Positions 22,283 through 29,251 of a DNA stretch of 31,476 bases are shown here, piece by piece; positions within the stretch are counted from its first letter, which is position 1; every line of letters starts with the position of its first letter. Source of the DNA: a virus; the IMG/VR virus record IMGVR_UViG_3300045885_000636, positions 1 to 31,476 of that record; one strand, 5' to 3'. The notes beneath the pieces are model-generated. The model had not been told where the DNA came from. It worked only from the letters and a program-made list of their open reading frames with translations, and searched no databases. The translations under genes were made by a program, and so were the position numbers.

Positions 22283-22465
22283 CTAGCTCACCTGCTGGCG
22301 CGGCACCGGTGTCACGACCGGCCCCCGCTTGCGCTCCTCCCGGCTCTTGTAGGTGACCTCCGCACCGCAGCCGGCGCAGACCACCCGGGCGTAATCCGCC
22401 ACCTCGGCGAGCCACCGCCCGCAAGCGGGGCACTTGAGCTGCTGGGGCGTCACGGCGGTGCCCAT
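22283..22465 (-). CDS. Com-like zinc-ribbon protein
   Basis: A 60-residue protein with two CxxC knuckles (C12, C15 and C30, C33) spaced 14 residues apart, QLKCPACGRW...YARVVCAGCGAEVTY, then a basic tail. This resembles Mu Com (a small RNA-binding translational activator of mom) and related zinc-ribbon proteins. It sits between the portal gene and tcmP and would start that cassette. In Mu, Com regulates expression of a DNA-modification gene; here the partner may be TcmP. The ATG at 22465 has no strong ribosome site; a GTG at 22452 is an alternative. Function by analogy only. Confidence 0.7.
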   Translation of the reverse strand: MGTAVTPQQLKCPACGRWLAEVADYARVVCAGCGAEVTYKSREERKRGPVVTPVPRQQVS

Positions 22466-22495
22466 CGCGCGAAGCGGGAGCCCTGGCGCTGCCGA

Positions 22496-22577
22496 CCGGA
22501 CGCGCCGGCGCGCGCAAACGACCCAGGGGCCGTCCGCACGCCCGCAGGCGCGTTTTTCGGGCTTGTGGCGCGTCCGG
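22496..22577. repeat. 11-bp inverted repeat in the portal-zinc-ribbon gap
   Basis: CCGGACGCGCC (22496-22506) and GGCGCGTCCGG (22567-22577) are exact inverted copies 60 nt apart, just after the portal stop. They may form a long stem in the transcript at the border of the accessory cassette. No T-run on the minus strand. The gap 22466-22580 holds nothing else that I see. Confidence 0.45.
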
Positions 22578-22580
22578 CGC

Positions 22581-24650
22581 TCACGCGGCCACGCCGCGGG
22601 AGACTTCGCCGGGATCGACGACCGGCGAGAACGCCCGGACGCAGTTCGGGTGGGCCAGATGCGGGATATCCGCCATCTGGTCGAGCGGGATGATCAGCCC
22701 GTCGGCTTTGGTCGGGTCGTCGTGGGACCGCAACCCGCAGCCGTCGCCGTCGAGGATGCGCACGCCGTGGACCACGCCGGAGGCCGTGTAACTCGCCAGG
22801 GCGGACGCCTGGCTGGCGATCGCGAGCTCGGTCCGCGCGATCGTGCGCGCCCGGCCGTCCGAGAAGACGCCGAGCGCGCGTACCCGCCGGGCGAGCGCCT
22901 CGACGCCCTCGCCCGCGGCCTGGCCCGCCTGCAGCGCGGCGGCGACCTCGGCGCGGGTGTGCTCGAGGATGCCGACGACGTTGGCGCCGGCCAGCTCGAG
23001 GAAGGCGCGCGTCTGCGGGTCGTCGAGCTCGAAAGACACGCCGAGGTAGTCCTCGGCCAGCGGCACGACCGCGGCGCCCATCCGCTTGTACCAGCGCGCC
23101 AGCAGCGCGTTCAGCTTCGCCTGCTCGCGCTCGAAGTCGGGCCTCTCATCGGCCTTCGGCGCCGAGATCGCCGCGGCGGTCCGGTCGCCGAGACCGCGCA
23201 GGTACGCCGAGAGAGCGCGCGCGCAGGGCGCCTGCAGCCGCACGCGCACGCGCAGCAGGCTGTCGGCGAAGTCGGCCGCCTTCGCCGCGGACGGGCGGCG
23301 CGCCACCTTCGGCGGCGGCAGCACCCGCAGCTCCGGGGGCGCCTCGAGCGCGGGCTTCTCCTCCTCCGCCTCGGGCACGAGCGCGTCGGGGGCGGTCGGG
23401 ATGTTCGTCGCCCGGACGTAGAGCACCTCGCCCTGGCCGTCGGGCAACGGCGGCAGCCCGACGCGCTCGCGCGCCTCGTCGACCATCACCCAGCCGCCCT
23501 GCACGCCCACGTCGAGCCGCTTCCAGAGCGCATCGACGTCGGGCTGCAGGATGCGCACCTGACTCAGGTCGAAGTCGACGAGCAGGCGGCCCGGGTCGCC
23601 GAAGTCCCCGAGGAGCTGGGTCTGCAGCTCGGCCGCGAACAGCCGCTGGGTCGGGATCAGGTTCGATTCGTACGCGGCGCGCCGTGACTCCTCGTAGTTT
23701 GAAAAAGTGCTACGCGAAAGTCCCGCCCCGAGGCCGACGACCATCGCCGGGATCCCGAGCGCGGCCGTGATGCGCTCCTCGGGGAGCTCGCGCAGCCGCC
23801 CGAGGTCCATCTGGTCGGGCGAGAACGAGAGGGTCGAGACCTTCATCGGCACGCCCAGGACGAGCGGCTCGCCGCGCCGGGCGCCGCCGAACTTGGCCAT
23901 GAAGTCGGCCTTGACGACCTCGACCTCCTGCGCGGTCAACGGCGGGCCGACCTGGCCGGCGGTCGGGTCCGGAGCGAGCACGACACCGGGCACCCCGACG
24001 TTGCGCAGCAGCGCGCTCGAGAAGAGCGCCGCCTCCTCGTCGGTCAGGACCTCGCGCAGCACGGAGCGGAGCGGGGAGAGGCCCTTGCGCACGTTCTCGG
24101 GGTCGAGCCCGTACCGGAAGTGCACGACGTCGGCGGGCGCGAGCTCGATCGTCTGGCCGCCGACGGTGTAGTCGTAGTGGGTGATGAACGTCTTGCCGTC
24201 GTCGTCCCAGCGCGGCTCGACGGTGCCGGTGGGGAGCCACCAGAGCTGCGTCGGGCGGCCGGCGTCGCCGCGGATCTTGCCCCAGTAGGCGTTGCCGTCG
24301 TAGACCCAGTCCGCGATCGTGGCCTGCCACAGCAGCAGGCCGGCGTAGTGGGGGTTCGGCGTCGCCACGAGCGTCGTCATCGGGAAGTCGGGCAGCGGGA
24401 CGAGGTCGCCGCCCTTCTTCTGCTGGACCCGCAGCGGCGCCTCGGGGAACGTCCTGGCCATCCATGCGACGCAGGCGAAGCACACCGAGTTGGTGCGCGC
24501 GTCGCCGCGCGCGGCGGTCGTCGTCCAGGGCGCGCCCGCCCACGTCGAGCCGGTCCAGGACCAGGCACGGGCGCCGCCCCAGCGCATGCGCAAGGCGGCC
24601 GCCTTAACGGCGTCGGCGACGAACCGTGCGGCGCGGGTGATCGGGTTCAC
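22581..24650 (-). CDS. Portal protein fused to a MuF-like head morphogenesis domain
   Basis: A 689-residue protein. Residues about 1-420 are the portal: NSVCFACVAWMARTFPEAPL, the DWVYDGNAYWGK region, LSPLRSVLREV, and the conserved LSRSTFSNYEESRR (311-324). A Pro/Ala-rich linker (about 440-470) leads to a C-terminal MuF-like domain (about 490-689) with RTIARTELAIASQASALASY and the final HPNC-VR (H667, C670, R672). Most HK97-type phages keep MuF as a separate gene; the fusion is notable. The portal forms the DNA gate; MuF is minor and internal. The GTG at 24650 has GAGGAGG upstream. Confidence 0.93.
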   Translation of the reverse strand: MNPITRAARFVADAVKAAALRMRWGGARAWSWTGSTWAGAPWTTTAARGDARTNSVCFACVAWMARTFPEAPLRVQQKKGGDLVPLPDFPMTTLVATPNPHYAGLLLWQATIADWVYDGNAYWGKIRGDAGRPTQLWWLPTGTVEPRWDDDGKTFITHYDYTVGGQTIELAPADVVHFRYGLDPENVRKGLSPLRSVLREVLTDEEAALFSSALLRNVGVPGVVLAPDPTAGQVGPPLTAQEVEVVKADFMAKFGGARRGEPLVLGVPMKVSTLSFSPDQMDLGRLRELPEERITAALGIPAMVVGLGAGLSRSTFSNYEESRRAAYESNLIPTQRLFAAELQTQLLGDFGDPGRLLVDFDLSQVRILQPDVDALWKRLDVGVQGGWVMVDEARERVGLPPLPDGQGEVLYVRATNIPTAPDALVPEAEEEKPALEAPPELRVLPPPKVARRPSAAKAADFADSLLRVRVRLQAPCARALSAYLRGLGDRTAAAISAPKADERPDFEREQAKLNALLARWYKRMGAAVVPLAEDYLGVSFELDDPQTRAFLELAGANVVGILEHTRAEVAAALQAGQAAGEGVEALARRVRALGVFSDGRARTIARTELAIASQASALASYTASGVVHGVRILDGDGCGLRSHDDPTKADGLIIPLDQMADIPHLAHPNCVRAFSPVVDPGEVSRGVAA

Positions 24651-24660
24651 GGTCTCCTCC

Positions 24661-26022
24661 TCAGGCGCTGACCCAGCGGTCCGCGGCGGCGAGCGCGTTG
24701 AAGGCGCTCGATGAAGCGTCCATCGCGTCGTCGTGGGGCCAGTCGGGCTGGTTGTGCAGCTGCGTCAGGTAGCGGTCGTTCCAGGGCGCGCGCCGCAGGA
24801 ACACGTTGCCGGCCTCGGCCTGGGCCGCGAAGGGGAGCGCGCGCTGGATCTTGTCGCCCGAGGGCGACTGCGCCCGGGCGTCGTAGCCGGCCAGGCTCGT
24901 CACGAGGTCGTGGGCGACCAGCAGCCCGCTCGCGCCGGGCTCCTGCTCGAGGCGGACCGCGCAGCCGCGCCCGTCCTGCGCCGCGGTGTTCAGGATCAGC
25001 CGCTTGACGGCGGCCGGCCCCTCCTGCGCCTCGACGACGTCCTCGACGTAGTACCGCCCGTCGCAGCGGCGCATGCGCACGCCGGTCGTCCAGTCGGGGT
25101 CGTCCCCGGCCAGCTTCCTGGCCGTCGCGGCCAGGTCCCAGGCGCGCACGACCGCGCCGCCGGCCGGGACGGCGTCGACGACCCCGAACCAGCCGCGGCT
25201 GAAGACCTTGCCCGCGGCCGGCCGGATCTTCCAGTTGCCGCCCCGCTCGCGGTCGCCCAGGAGACGCTCGCGGTCGACGAGCGGCAGCGCCATCAGGTTG
25301 GCCAGGTAGCCCGGGTCGCGCTGCATCAGGATCGGGTTGTCCCAGAGCGTCGAGAGGACGAAGGTGACCGACTTGGGCGGCACCGCGGGGAAGCGGGCGC
25401 GCAGCTCCTCCGGCGTGTCGGCCCAGACGACCTCGTCGTCGACCCGGACCATGTAGCGCAGGACGCCGCTGCGCTCGGGCAGCGCGTAGCCGTCCTCGCC
25501 GATCCACCATGCGACGAAGCGCGCGACCCATGAGTCGGCGTCGGCGTTGCAGGTCGCGCGCACGTAGGGGCGCACGCCCGAGAGGGACCGGTTGCGCGAG
25601 AGCAGGTAGAAGAACTGCGACTCGGAGAAGTGGGTCAGCTCGTCCCACTCCAGCAGCGCGACCTCGGCGCCCTGCCAGCTGAGCTTGTCGGTTTCGTGCT
25701 GCAGGTGGGCGAACTGGACGCCGGCGCCGCTCGGGAACGTCCAGTCGAGCCGGATGCTCGAGGGGGTGGCGCCCAGGCACGGGTACAGCTCGACCGACTT
25801 GTCCCAGAGGCCGCCCTCGTTGCGGATCTGCGGGTACGTGCGCCGGAAGACCACAGCGCCGAAGCGCGGGTTGTGGACGTGCCGCAGCGGCTCGAGCAGC
25901 AGGCTCCAGGTCTTCCCGCCGCCGGCCGCACCGCCGAAGATGGCGATGTCGGCCGGCGACGAAAGGAACACCGACTGCGCCCCGGGCTGGGGCGCGAGCC
26001 TATGCGGGGGCGCGGTCGCCAC
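24661..26022 (-). CDS. terL: Terminase large subunit
   Basis: A 453-residue protein. Walker A is GAAGGGKT (31-38) and Walker B is VALLEWDE (121-128, D127/E128). The C-terminal RNase H-like nuclease shows acidic residues in AWDLA (D296), EQEPG (E361) and HDDAMDA (D431/D435). It is the ATP-driven packaging motor and cuts concatemers. The GTG at 26022 starts 23 nt inside the terS 3' end, so translation is coupled. It stands directly before the portal gene. All key residues are present. Confidence 0.96.
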   Translation of the reverse strand: MATAPPHRLAPQPGAQSVFLSSPADIAIFGGAAGGGKTWSLLLEPLRHVHNPRFGAVVFRRTYPQIRNEGGLWDKSVELYPCLGATPSSIRLDWTFPSGAGVQFAHLQHETDKLSWQGAEVALLEWDELTHFSESQFFYLLSRNRSLSGVRPYVRATCNADADSWVARFVAWWIGEDGYALPERSGVLRYMVRVDDEVVWADTPEELRARFPAVPPKSVTFVLSTLWDNPILMQRDPGYLANLMALPLVDRERLLGDRERGGNWKIRPAAGKVFSRGWFGVVDAVPAGGAVVRAWDLAATARKLAGDDPDWTTGVRMRRCDGRYYVEDVVEAQEGPAAVKRLILNTAAQDGRGCAVRLEQEPGASGLLVAHDLVTSLAGYDARAQSPSGDKIQRALPFAAQAEAGNVFLRRAPWNDRYLTQLHNQPDWPHDDAMDASSSAFNALAAADRWVSA

Positions 26023-26578
26023 GGCCGTTATCCGGCATCACGATCTGGACCGGGATCGGCGCGCCGTCGCGCCCGCTGTGCTCGTGGCGCCGCACCCGCT
26101 CGCCCTTCTCCTTGGCGATGTCGTCTAGCAGGCCGCGCAGCTGCTCGACTTCGGCGGCGTTGAACCGCTCGATGTCGACCCGTTCGCCGAACTCGCCCGA
26201 CCCGATCCACTTCGCGTCCTGGACCCAGAGCCGGCCCTCCTCCTCGATCTCAGCGCGGAGGCGCTCGGCGACGCGCTTGAGCACGTCGACGCGCTCGAAG
26301 TCCAACGCCAGGCCGGCGCCGAGCACCGCGCGGCGTCGGGCGGCGATCGCGGCCTCCGCCTCGGCCGCGGCCGCGTCGGCGATCGCCCGCAGGCGCTCCT
26401 GCCAGCCGTGGACGCGCGACCACTCGTAGAGCCGCCGGGCGTGGACCGTCGGCGCTGTCGCTTCGCTGTCGGTTCCCTGTCGCTGGCGGTAGAGCTCAGC
26501 CTGCTTCTCGAGGCTGCGCCCCTCGCCCATGGCCAGGTAGTCGGCGTAGGCGCGGCGCGCGCGGACGCTCTCGCGCAT
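26000..26578 (-). CDS. terS: Terminase small subunit
   Basis: A 192-residue charged helical protein upstream of terL. N-terminal helices (ARRAYADYLAMGEGRSLEKQAELY, VHARRLYEWSRVHGWQERLRAIA) resemble the HTH DNA-binding region of TerS. A long coiled-coil centre (EAEAAIAARRRAVLGAGLALDF, VAERLRAEIEEEGRLW) and a C-terminal helix (AAEVEQLRGLLDDIAKEKGERV) follow. It recognises the packaging site. The ATG at 26578 has no clear ribosome site; a 19-bp sequence just 5' of it is inverted inside the gene. Family by position and architecture. Confidence 0.85.
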   Translation of the reverse strand: MRESVRARRAYADYLAMGEGRSLEKQAELYRQRQGTDSEATAPTVHARRLYEWSRVHGWQERLRAIADAAAAEAEAAIAARRRAVLGAGLALDFERVDVLKRVAERLRAEIEEEGRLWVQDAKWIGSGEFGERVDIERFNAAEVEQLRGLLDDIAKEKGERVRRHEHSGRDGAPIPVQIVMPDNGRGDRAPA

Positions 26579-26603
26579 CAGCGGACCGACAGCGAAGCGA
26601 CAG
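26455..26603. repeat. 19-bp perfect inverted repeat across the terS start
   Basis: CTGTCGCTTCGCTGTCGGT (26455-26473) and its exact reverse complement (26585-26603) flank the 5' end of terS. One arm lies 7 nt upstream of its ATG, where a ribosome site would be; the other encodes TDSEAT. The element could be a packaging-site component bound by TerS, or a long-range mRNA stem limiting terS translation. Confidence 0.75.
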
Positions 26604-26658
26604 GGGCCGGCGGCCTAAACGCTTCGGCCCGAAGTTGGCGTACGAGGTCGACGACCAC
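26578..26658 (-). CDS. Possible short ORF overlapping the terS start
   Basis: A 26-residue ORF starting at the GTG at 26658, with GGAAGG 4 nt upstream, and ending in TGATG overlap with the terS ATG. Its C-terminal codons lie in one arm of the 19-bp inverted repeat. It may serve translational coupling for terS, which lacks its own ribosome site. Short, and supported only by the overlap and ribosome site. Confidence 0.3.
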   Translation of the reverse strand: MVVDLVRQLRAEAFRPPAPVASLSVR

Positions 26659-26716
26659 GGACCCTTCCGCGCGCGCAGCTGCGCCGACCGCCGGGTGTCG
26701 GGTCTGGTCGCCGGGC

Positions 26717-26896
26717 CTAGCGTACCAGCGCGGCGGGCTGCCGTGCAGCCGGCAGCTTCTGCGTACGCTCGACGACGACGCGCAGCTCGTCGCCGTGGAA
26801 CGCGAAGCGCACCGCGCCGGAGGGCAGCGCCTCGACCTCGGCCCGGTGCTCCTCCAGGAAGGCGAGCATGCGGTCGACGCGGTCGGGCGCGGTCAT
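26717..26896 (-). CDS. Small hypothetical protein
   Basis: A 59-residue protein with helix-beta-beta character (VDRMLAFLEEHRAEVEALPSG, VRFAFHGDELRVVVERTQ). It starts at the ATG at 26896, overlapping the upstream stop (ATGA), so both are co-translated. No family recognised. It lies between the integrase-side region and terS. Confidence 0.65.
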   Translation of the reverse strand: MTAPDRVDRMLAFLEEHRAEVEALPSGAVRFAFHGDELRVVVERTQKLPAARQPAALVR

Positions 26897-27135
26897 GGCT
26901 GCTCGATCCGGGCGGCGCGCTTCTGGGCGTCGAGTGCGACATCGTCCAGGGCATCGATCTCCATCAGGCGCAGCTCGCACAGGCGCCGGAGGTTGTCCAG
27001 ACTGCGCAACCCGCCGAGCTGACGGAGGATCGCGTAGATGCGGGCGACCTGTTGCCGGCGTAGACGCAACTCGATCTCGCGCTCGATGCAGCCCGGGCAC
27101 ATCAGCGGGCGGGCCTCGGGATCCGGCGCGCTCAC
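26893..27135 (-). CDS. Small helical protein with CxxC motif
   Basis: An 80-residue protein with CPGC near its N-terminus followed by amphipathic helices (REIELRLRRQQVARIYAILRQ, LDNLRRLCELRLMEIDAL). The GTG at 27135 has GGGAGG 4 nt upstream. It is divergent from the integrase gene. Unrecognised; the single CxxC could pair with another protein or be redox active, but nothing more can be said. Confidence 0.68.
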   Translation of the reverse strand: MSAPDPEARPLMCPGCIEREIELRLRRQQVARIYAILRQLGGLRSLDNLRRLCELRLMEIDALDDVALDAQKRAARIEQP

Positions 27136-27152
27136 CCGCCCTCCCGCCGGCG

Positions 27153-27223
27153 TAGACTGCCGGGCGAAGGAAGCCCGGGCCGCGCCGCCTCAGCGCGCCC
27201 GGGCTGGCACCCCGTTTGGAGGA
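27153..27223 (+). promoter_or_regulatory. Integrase leader: -10-like box, hairpin and ribosome site
   Basis: TAGACT (27153-27158) fits a TAnnnT -10. A 9-bp stem AGCCCGGGC/GCCCGGGCT (27172-27205, 16-nt loop) follows, then GGAGGA (27218-27223) 4 nt before the integrase ATG. No -35 is evident. The leader resembles the one before the HNH gene. Confidence 0.5.
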
Positions 27224-27227
27224 CGAG

Positions 27228-28514
27228 ATGCCGGACCAGCCTACCACGCAGCCGGACCCGATCGCGGTCATGCTGCTCCTGCTCGCCTGGCGGGACGGGC
27301 AGCGCCATCGCCCGCGGCGCCCGCCCGGGCAGGGCACCGTGCGGCGCTACGTCGACCGCGCCCGCGGGCGGATCGTCTTCCGCGCGCGCTACGGCGGCCA
27401 CGACTACCGCTCGGCGAGCGTGCGCGTCGACCTGCCGCCCGCGGAGCGGGAGGAGGCGGAGAAGGCCGCCCGGCAGGTCGCCGAGGCGGCGCTCGTCGAG
27501 CTCAAGCGGCGGGTCGACCGGGGCGAGACGCCCTCGGCCGCGGCCGAGCGGCGCACCGTCGCGCGCGCGGTCGCCGCCTTCCTGGAGGAAACCGACGCCA
27601 GCCGCACGCCGGCCACGGCGCGGACGTACCGCCACTGGTGCAAGCGCATCGCGGACGCCCCCCTCGCCCGCGTCGCGCTCCGGGACGTGCGCCGGGGGCA
27701 CGTGGCCTCCTGGCTGGGCTGGATGCGCGCCCGCGGCGAGAGCGACGCCGACCGCGCCGGCGCCTTCGACCGGCTGCTGCAGGTACTCCGGCGCGAGCTC
27801 GCCGGCGACGCCGACCTGAACAACCTGCGGGCCGTCCTCGACGCCGGGCGCGAGCTGCGCCCGGCCCACCAGCAGGAGGAGACGCGCCCCTTCACCGAGG
27901 CCGAGGCGCGGCTCTTGCTCGAGGCGGGCCGGGAGCGGCCGGTGGTCGCGGGCGTGCCGATCGGGCCGGTCGTGGCGGTCTGCCTGTACGCGGCGTGCCG
28001 GATCGGCGAGGCGCTCGGGCTGCGCTGGCGCGACCTCGACCCGTTCTCCGAGACGCTCACCGTCGCGCAGCAGATCGGCCCGCGCGGCCCGGCCCCGGTC
28101 AAGGGCCAGCGCGCCACGACGCTGCCGGTCGACGCCGACCTGGTCGCGCTGCTGCTCGAGCACCGCCGGCGCGAGGCGGCCCGGGGCCGGCGCTGCCTGC
28201 CCGACGAGCTCGTCTTCGTCGACCAGGACCGGGGCGAGCGGGCGCTGACGTACGCCCGAGCCCGCGGCGCGCTCTTGAAGCTGACGGCCGCGGCCGGCCT
28301 GGAGCCCTCGGCCGCAACGCACCGCCTGAAGCACGCCGCGGCGATGCTCGGCGTCGCCGCCGGCACGCCGGTGCCGGTGCTCCAGCGTGCGCTCCGGCAC
28401 CGGAGCGTCGAGACGACGATGAAGTACGCCGGCCACGAGGATCCGGCGCTGTCCCGGGAGGCGGCGCGCGCGCTGGGCCGGCGGCTGCGCGGGCCGGCCG
28501 AAGCACCCGCGTAG
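27228..28514 (+). CDS. int: Tyrosine-type integrase
   Basis: A 428-residue site-specific recombinase on the plus strand, starting at the ATG at 27228 with GGAGGA 4 nt upstream. The N-terminal region (about 30-100) resembles an arm-binding domain, residues about 108-200 the SAM-like core-binding domain, and about 220-428 the catalytic domain. Active-site residues are R258 (ACRIGEALGLRW), K292 (VKGQRA), H365 and K368 (THRLKHA), H391 (LRHRSVETT) and Y400 (MKYAGH). The usual box II arginine is a lysine here (HRLK instead of H-x-x-R). It would integrate or excise the phage, presumably using the small HTH protein as directionality factor. attP is not identified. Confidence 0.94.
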   Translation: MPDQPTTQPDPIAVMLLLLAWRDGQRHRPRRPPGQGTVRRYVDRARGRIVFRARYGGHDYRSASVRVDLPPAEREEAEKAARQVAEAALVELKRRVDRGETPSAAAERRTVARAVAAFLEETDASRTPATARTYRHWCKRIADAPLARVALRDVRRGHVASWLGWMRARGESDADRAGAFDRLLQVLRRELAGDADLNNLRAVLDAGRELRPAHQQEETRPFTEAEARLLLEAGRERPVVAGVPIGPVVAVCLYAACRIGEALGLRWRDLDPFSETLTVAQQIGPRGPAPVKGQRATTLPVDADLVALLLEHRRREAARGRRCLPDELVFVDQDRGERALTYARARGALLKLTAAAGLEPSAATHRLKHAAAMLGVAAGTPVPVLQRALRHRSVETTMKYAGHEDPALSREAARALGRRLRGPAEAPA

Positions 28515-28530
28515 GGCCACCGCAGGGTGC

Positions 28531-28553
28531 CCGTGTCCGCGGAACGGACACGG
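28531..28553. terminator. Hairpin between convergent integrase and HTH genes
   Basis: A perfect 9-bp stem CCGTGTCCG/CGGACACGG with a 5-nt loop, 17 nt after the integrase stop. It lies between two converging genes, so it may act as a two-way terminator, though no T-run follows. It could instead be an operator or a recombination arm site. The remaining gap to 28705 has no other clear feature. Confidence 0.45.
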
Positions 28554-28705
28554 CCGAACGGGGAAACGGCGCGGCGGTGGGTAAGGAGCGGTTAATGGCA
28601 CCTCAACGTTCGCTCTCAGCCGCCGACCGCTCAGCGCCGCGCAGCAGAGCGCAGCCCGGCTCAGCCCCCCACCGCCCCGGGTGCATGCCAAGGTGCCCGG
28701 AACCC

Positions 28706-28930
28706 TCACCGCCGGCGCCGGCCCTCGGCCGCGGCGAAGTCGCCCTCGGCGACGCGGCGCACCCAGACCTCGAGCGAGACGTACGGGATCCGCCACTCCT
28801 TGCCGCGCTTGACGGCACCGATCTGGCCCTCGTCGAGCAGCTCGCGGACGTAGCTCTCGTGCACGCCCAGCTCGGCCGCGGCCTCGACTACTGTCAGGAG
28901 GCGCAGCGGCCGGCGCTCGTGCTCGGTCAC
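28706..28930 (-). CDS. Small HTH (excisionase-like) DNA-binding protein
   Basis: A 74-residue protein. The sequence LLTVVEAAAELGVHESYVREL, followed by LLDEGQIGAVKRGKEWRIPYVSLEVWVRR, is the winged-HTH pattern of the MerR/excisionase-type helix (helix, turn, wing with KRGKEWRIP). The GTG at 28930 is chosen because it overlaps the upstream stop (GTGA) and AAAGA lies 9 nt upstream; an ATG at 28939 would add three residues with poor spacing. Next to integrase, it is probably a recombination directionality factor or regulator. Confidence 0.82.
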   Translation of the reverse strand: MTEHERRPLRLLTVVEAAAELGVHESYVRELLDEGQIGAVKRGKEWRIPYVSLEVWVRRVAEGDFAAAEGRRRR

Positions 28931-29238
28931 GGCGAACATTCTTTCAGGACGGCGGCGATCCGGGCCTGGCCCTCGGGGGAGGCGAGGTCCTCGACCTCGA
29001 CGATCGCGTCGGCGATCCGCCGCAGCTTCGGTGGGATCGACACGCCCGGCCGGACCACGAAGATCAACGGCTTGTCGTACATCACCGCGGCGCCCAGCTC
29101 GAGGCAGAACTTCGCGTCGGGCTCGGCCGGACACAGACCGAGGTAGACCCGGCTGTCGTGGATCAGCGGGAAGAGCGTCCGCCGTGCGTGGTCGAAGTAG
29201 GCGCGCTCGGCGTCCTGGTCGCGGCGGCGCTTGCTCAC
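28927..29238 (-). CDS. Nucleoside deoxyribosyltransferase/SLOG-like small protein
   Basis: A 103-residue protein. The pattern YLGLCPAEPDAKFCLELGAAVMYDKPLIFVVRPG is typical of nucleoside 2-deoxyribosyltransferase-like Rossmann folds (a D-x-x-F-x-x-E-x-G-x-A motif, then a KPLI strand). These bind or cleave nucleotides or NAD-type ligands; the small size lacks some of a full enzyme. The GTG at 29238 has no strong ribosome site; it lies 13 nt after the previous stop. It could manage nucleotide signals or modify nucleotides during infection. Family fit moderate, activity unknown. Confidence 0.68.
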   Translation of the reverse strand: MSKRRRDQDAERAYFDHARRTLFPLIHDSRVYLGLCPAEPDAKFCLELGAAVMYDKPLIFVVRPGVSIPPKLRRIADAIVEVEDLASPEGQARIAAVLKECSP

Positions 29239-29251
29239 GTCGAGATCCCGC

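Noticed and set aside
22507-22566. Rho-independent terminator for plus-strand transcripts with TTTTT
   Set aside because: The stem before the T-run is only about 4 bp and no plus-strand gene precedes it.
27038-29146. Very long plus-strand open frame over integrase and the HTH gene
   Set aside because: It is an out-of-frame shadow of the integrase with Arg/Pro/Ala-rich low-complexity translation, caused by high G+C.
28594-29146. Plus-strand ATG with an AAGGAG site after the integrase
   Set aside because: The frame runs antisense through the well supported HTH and NDT-like genes and its product is low complexity.
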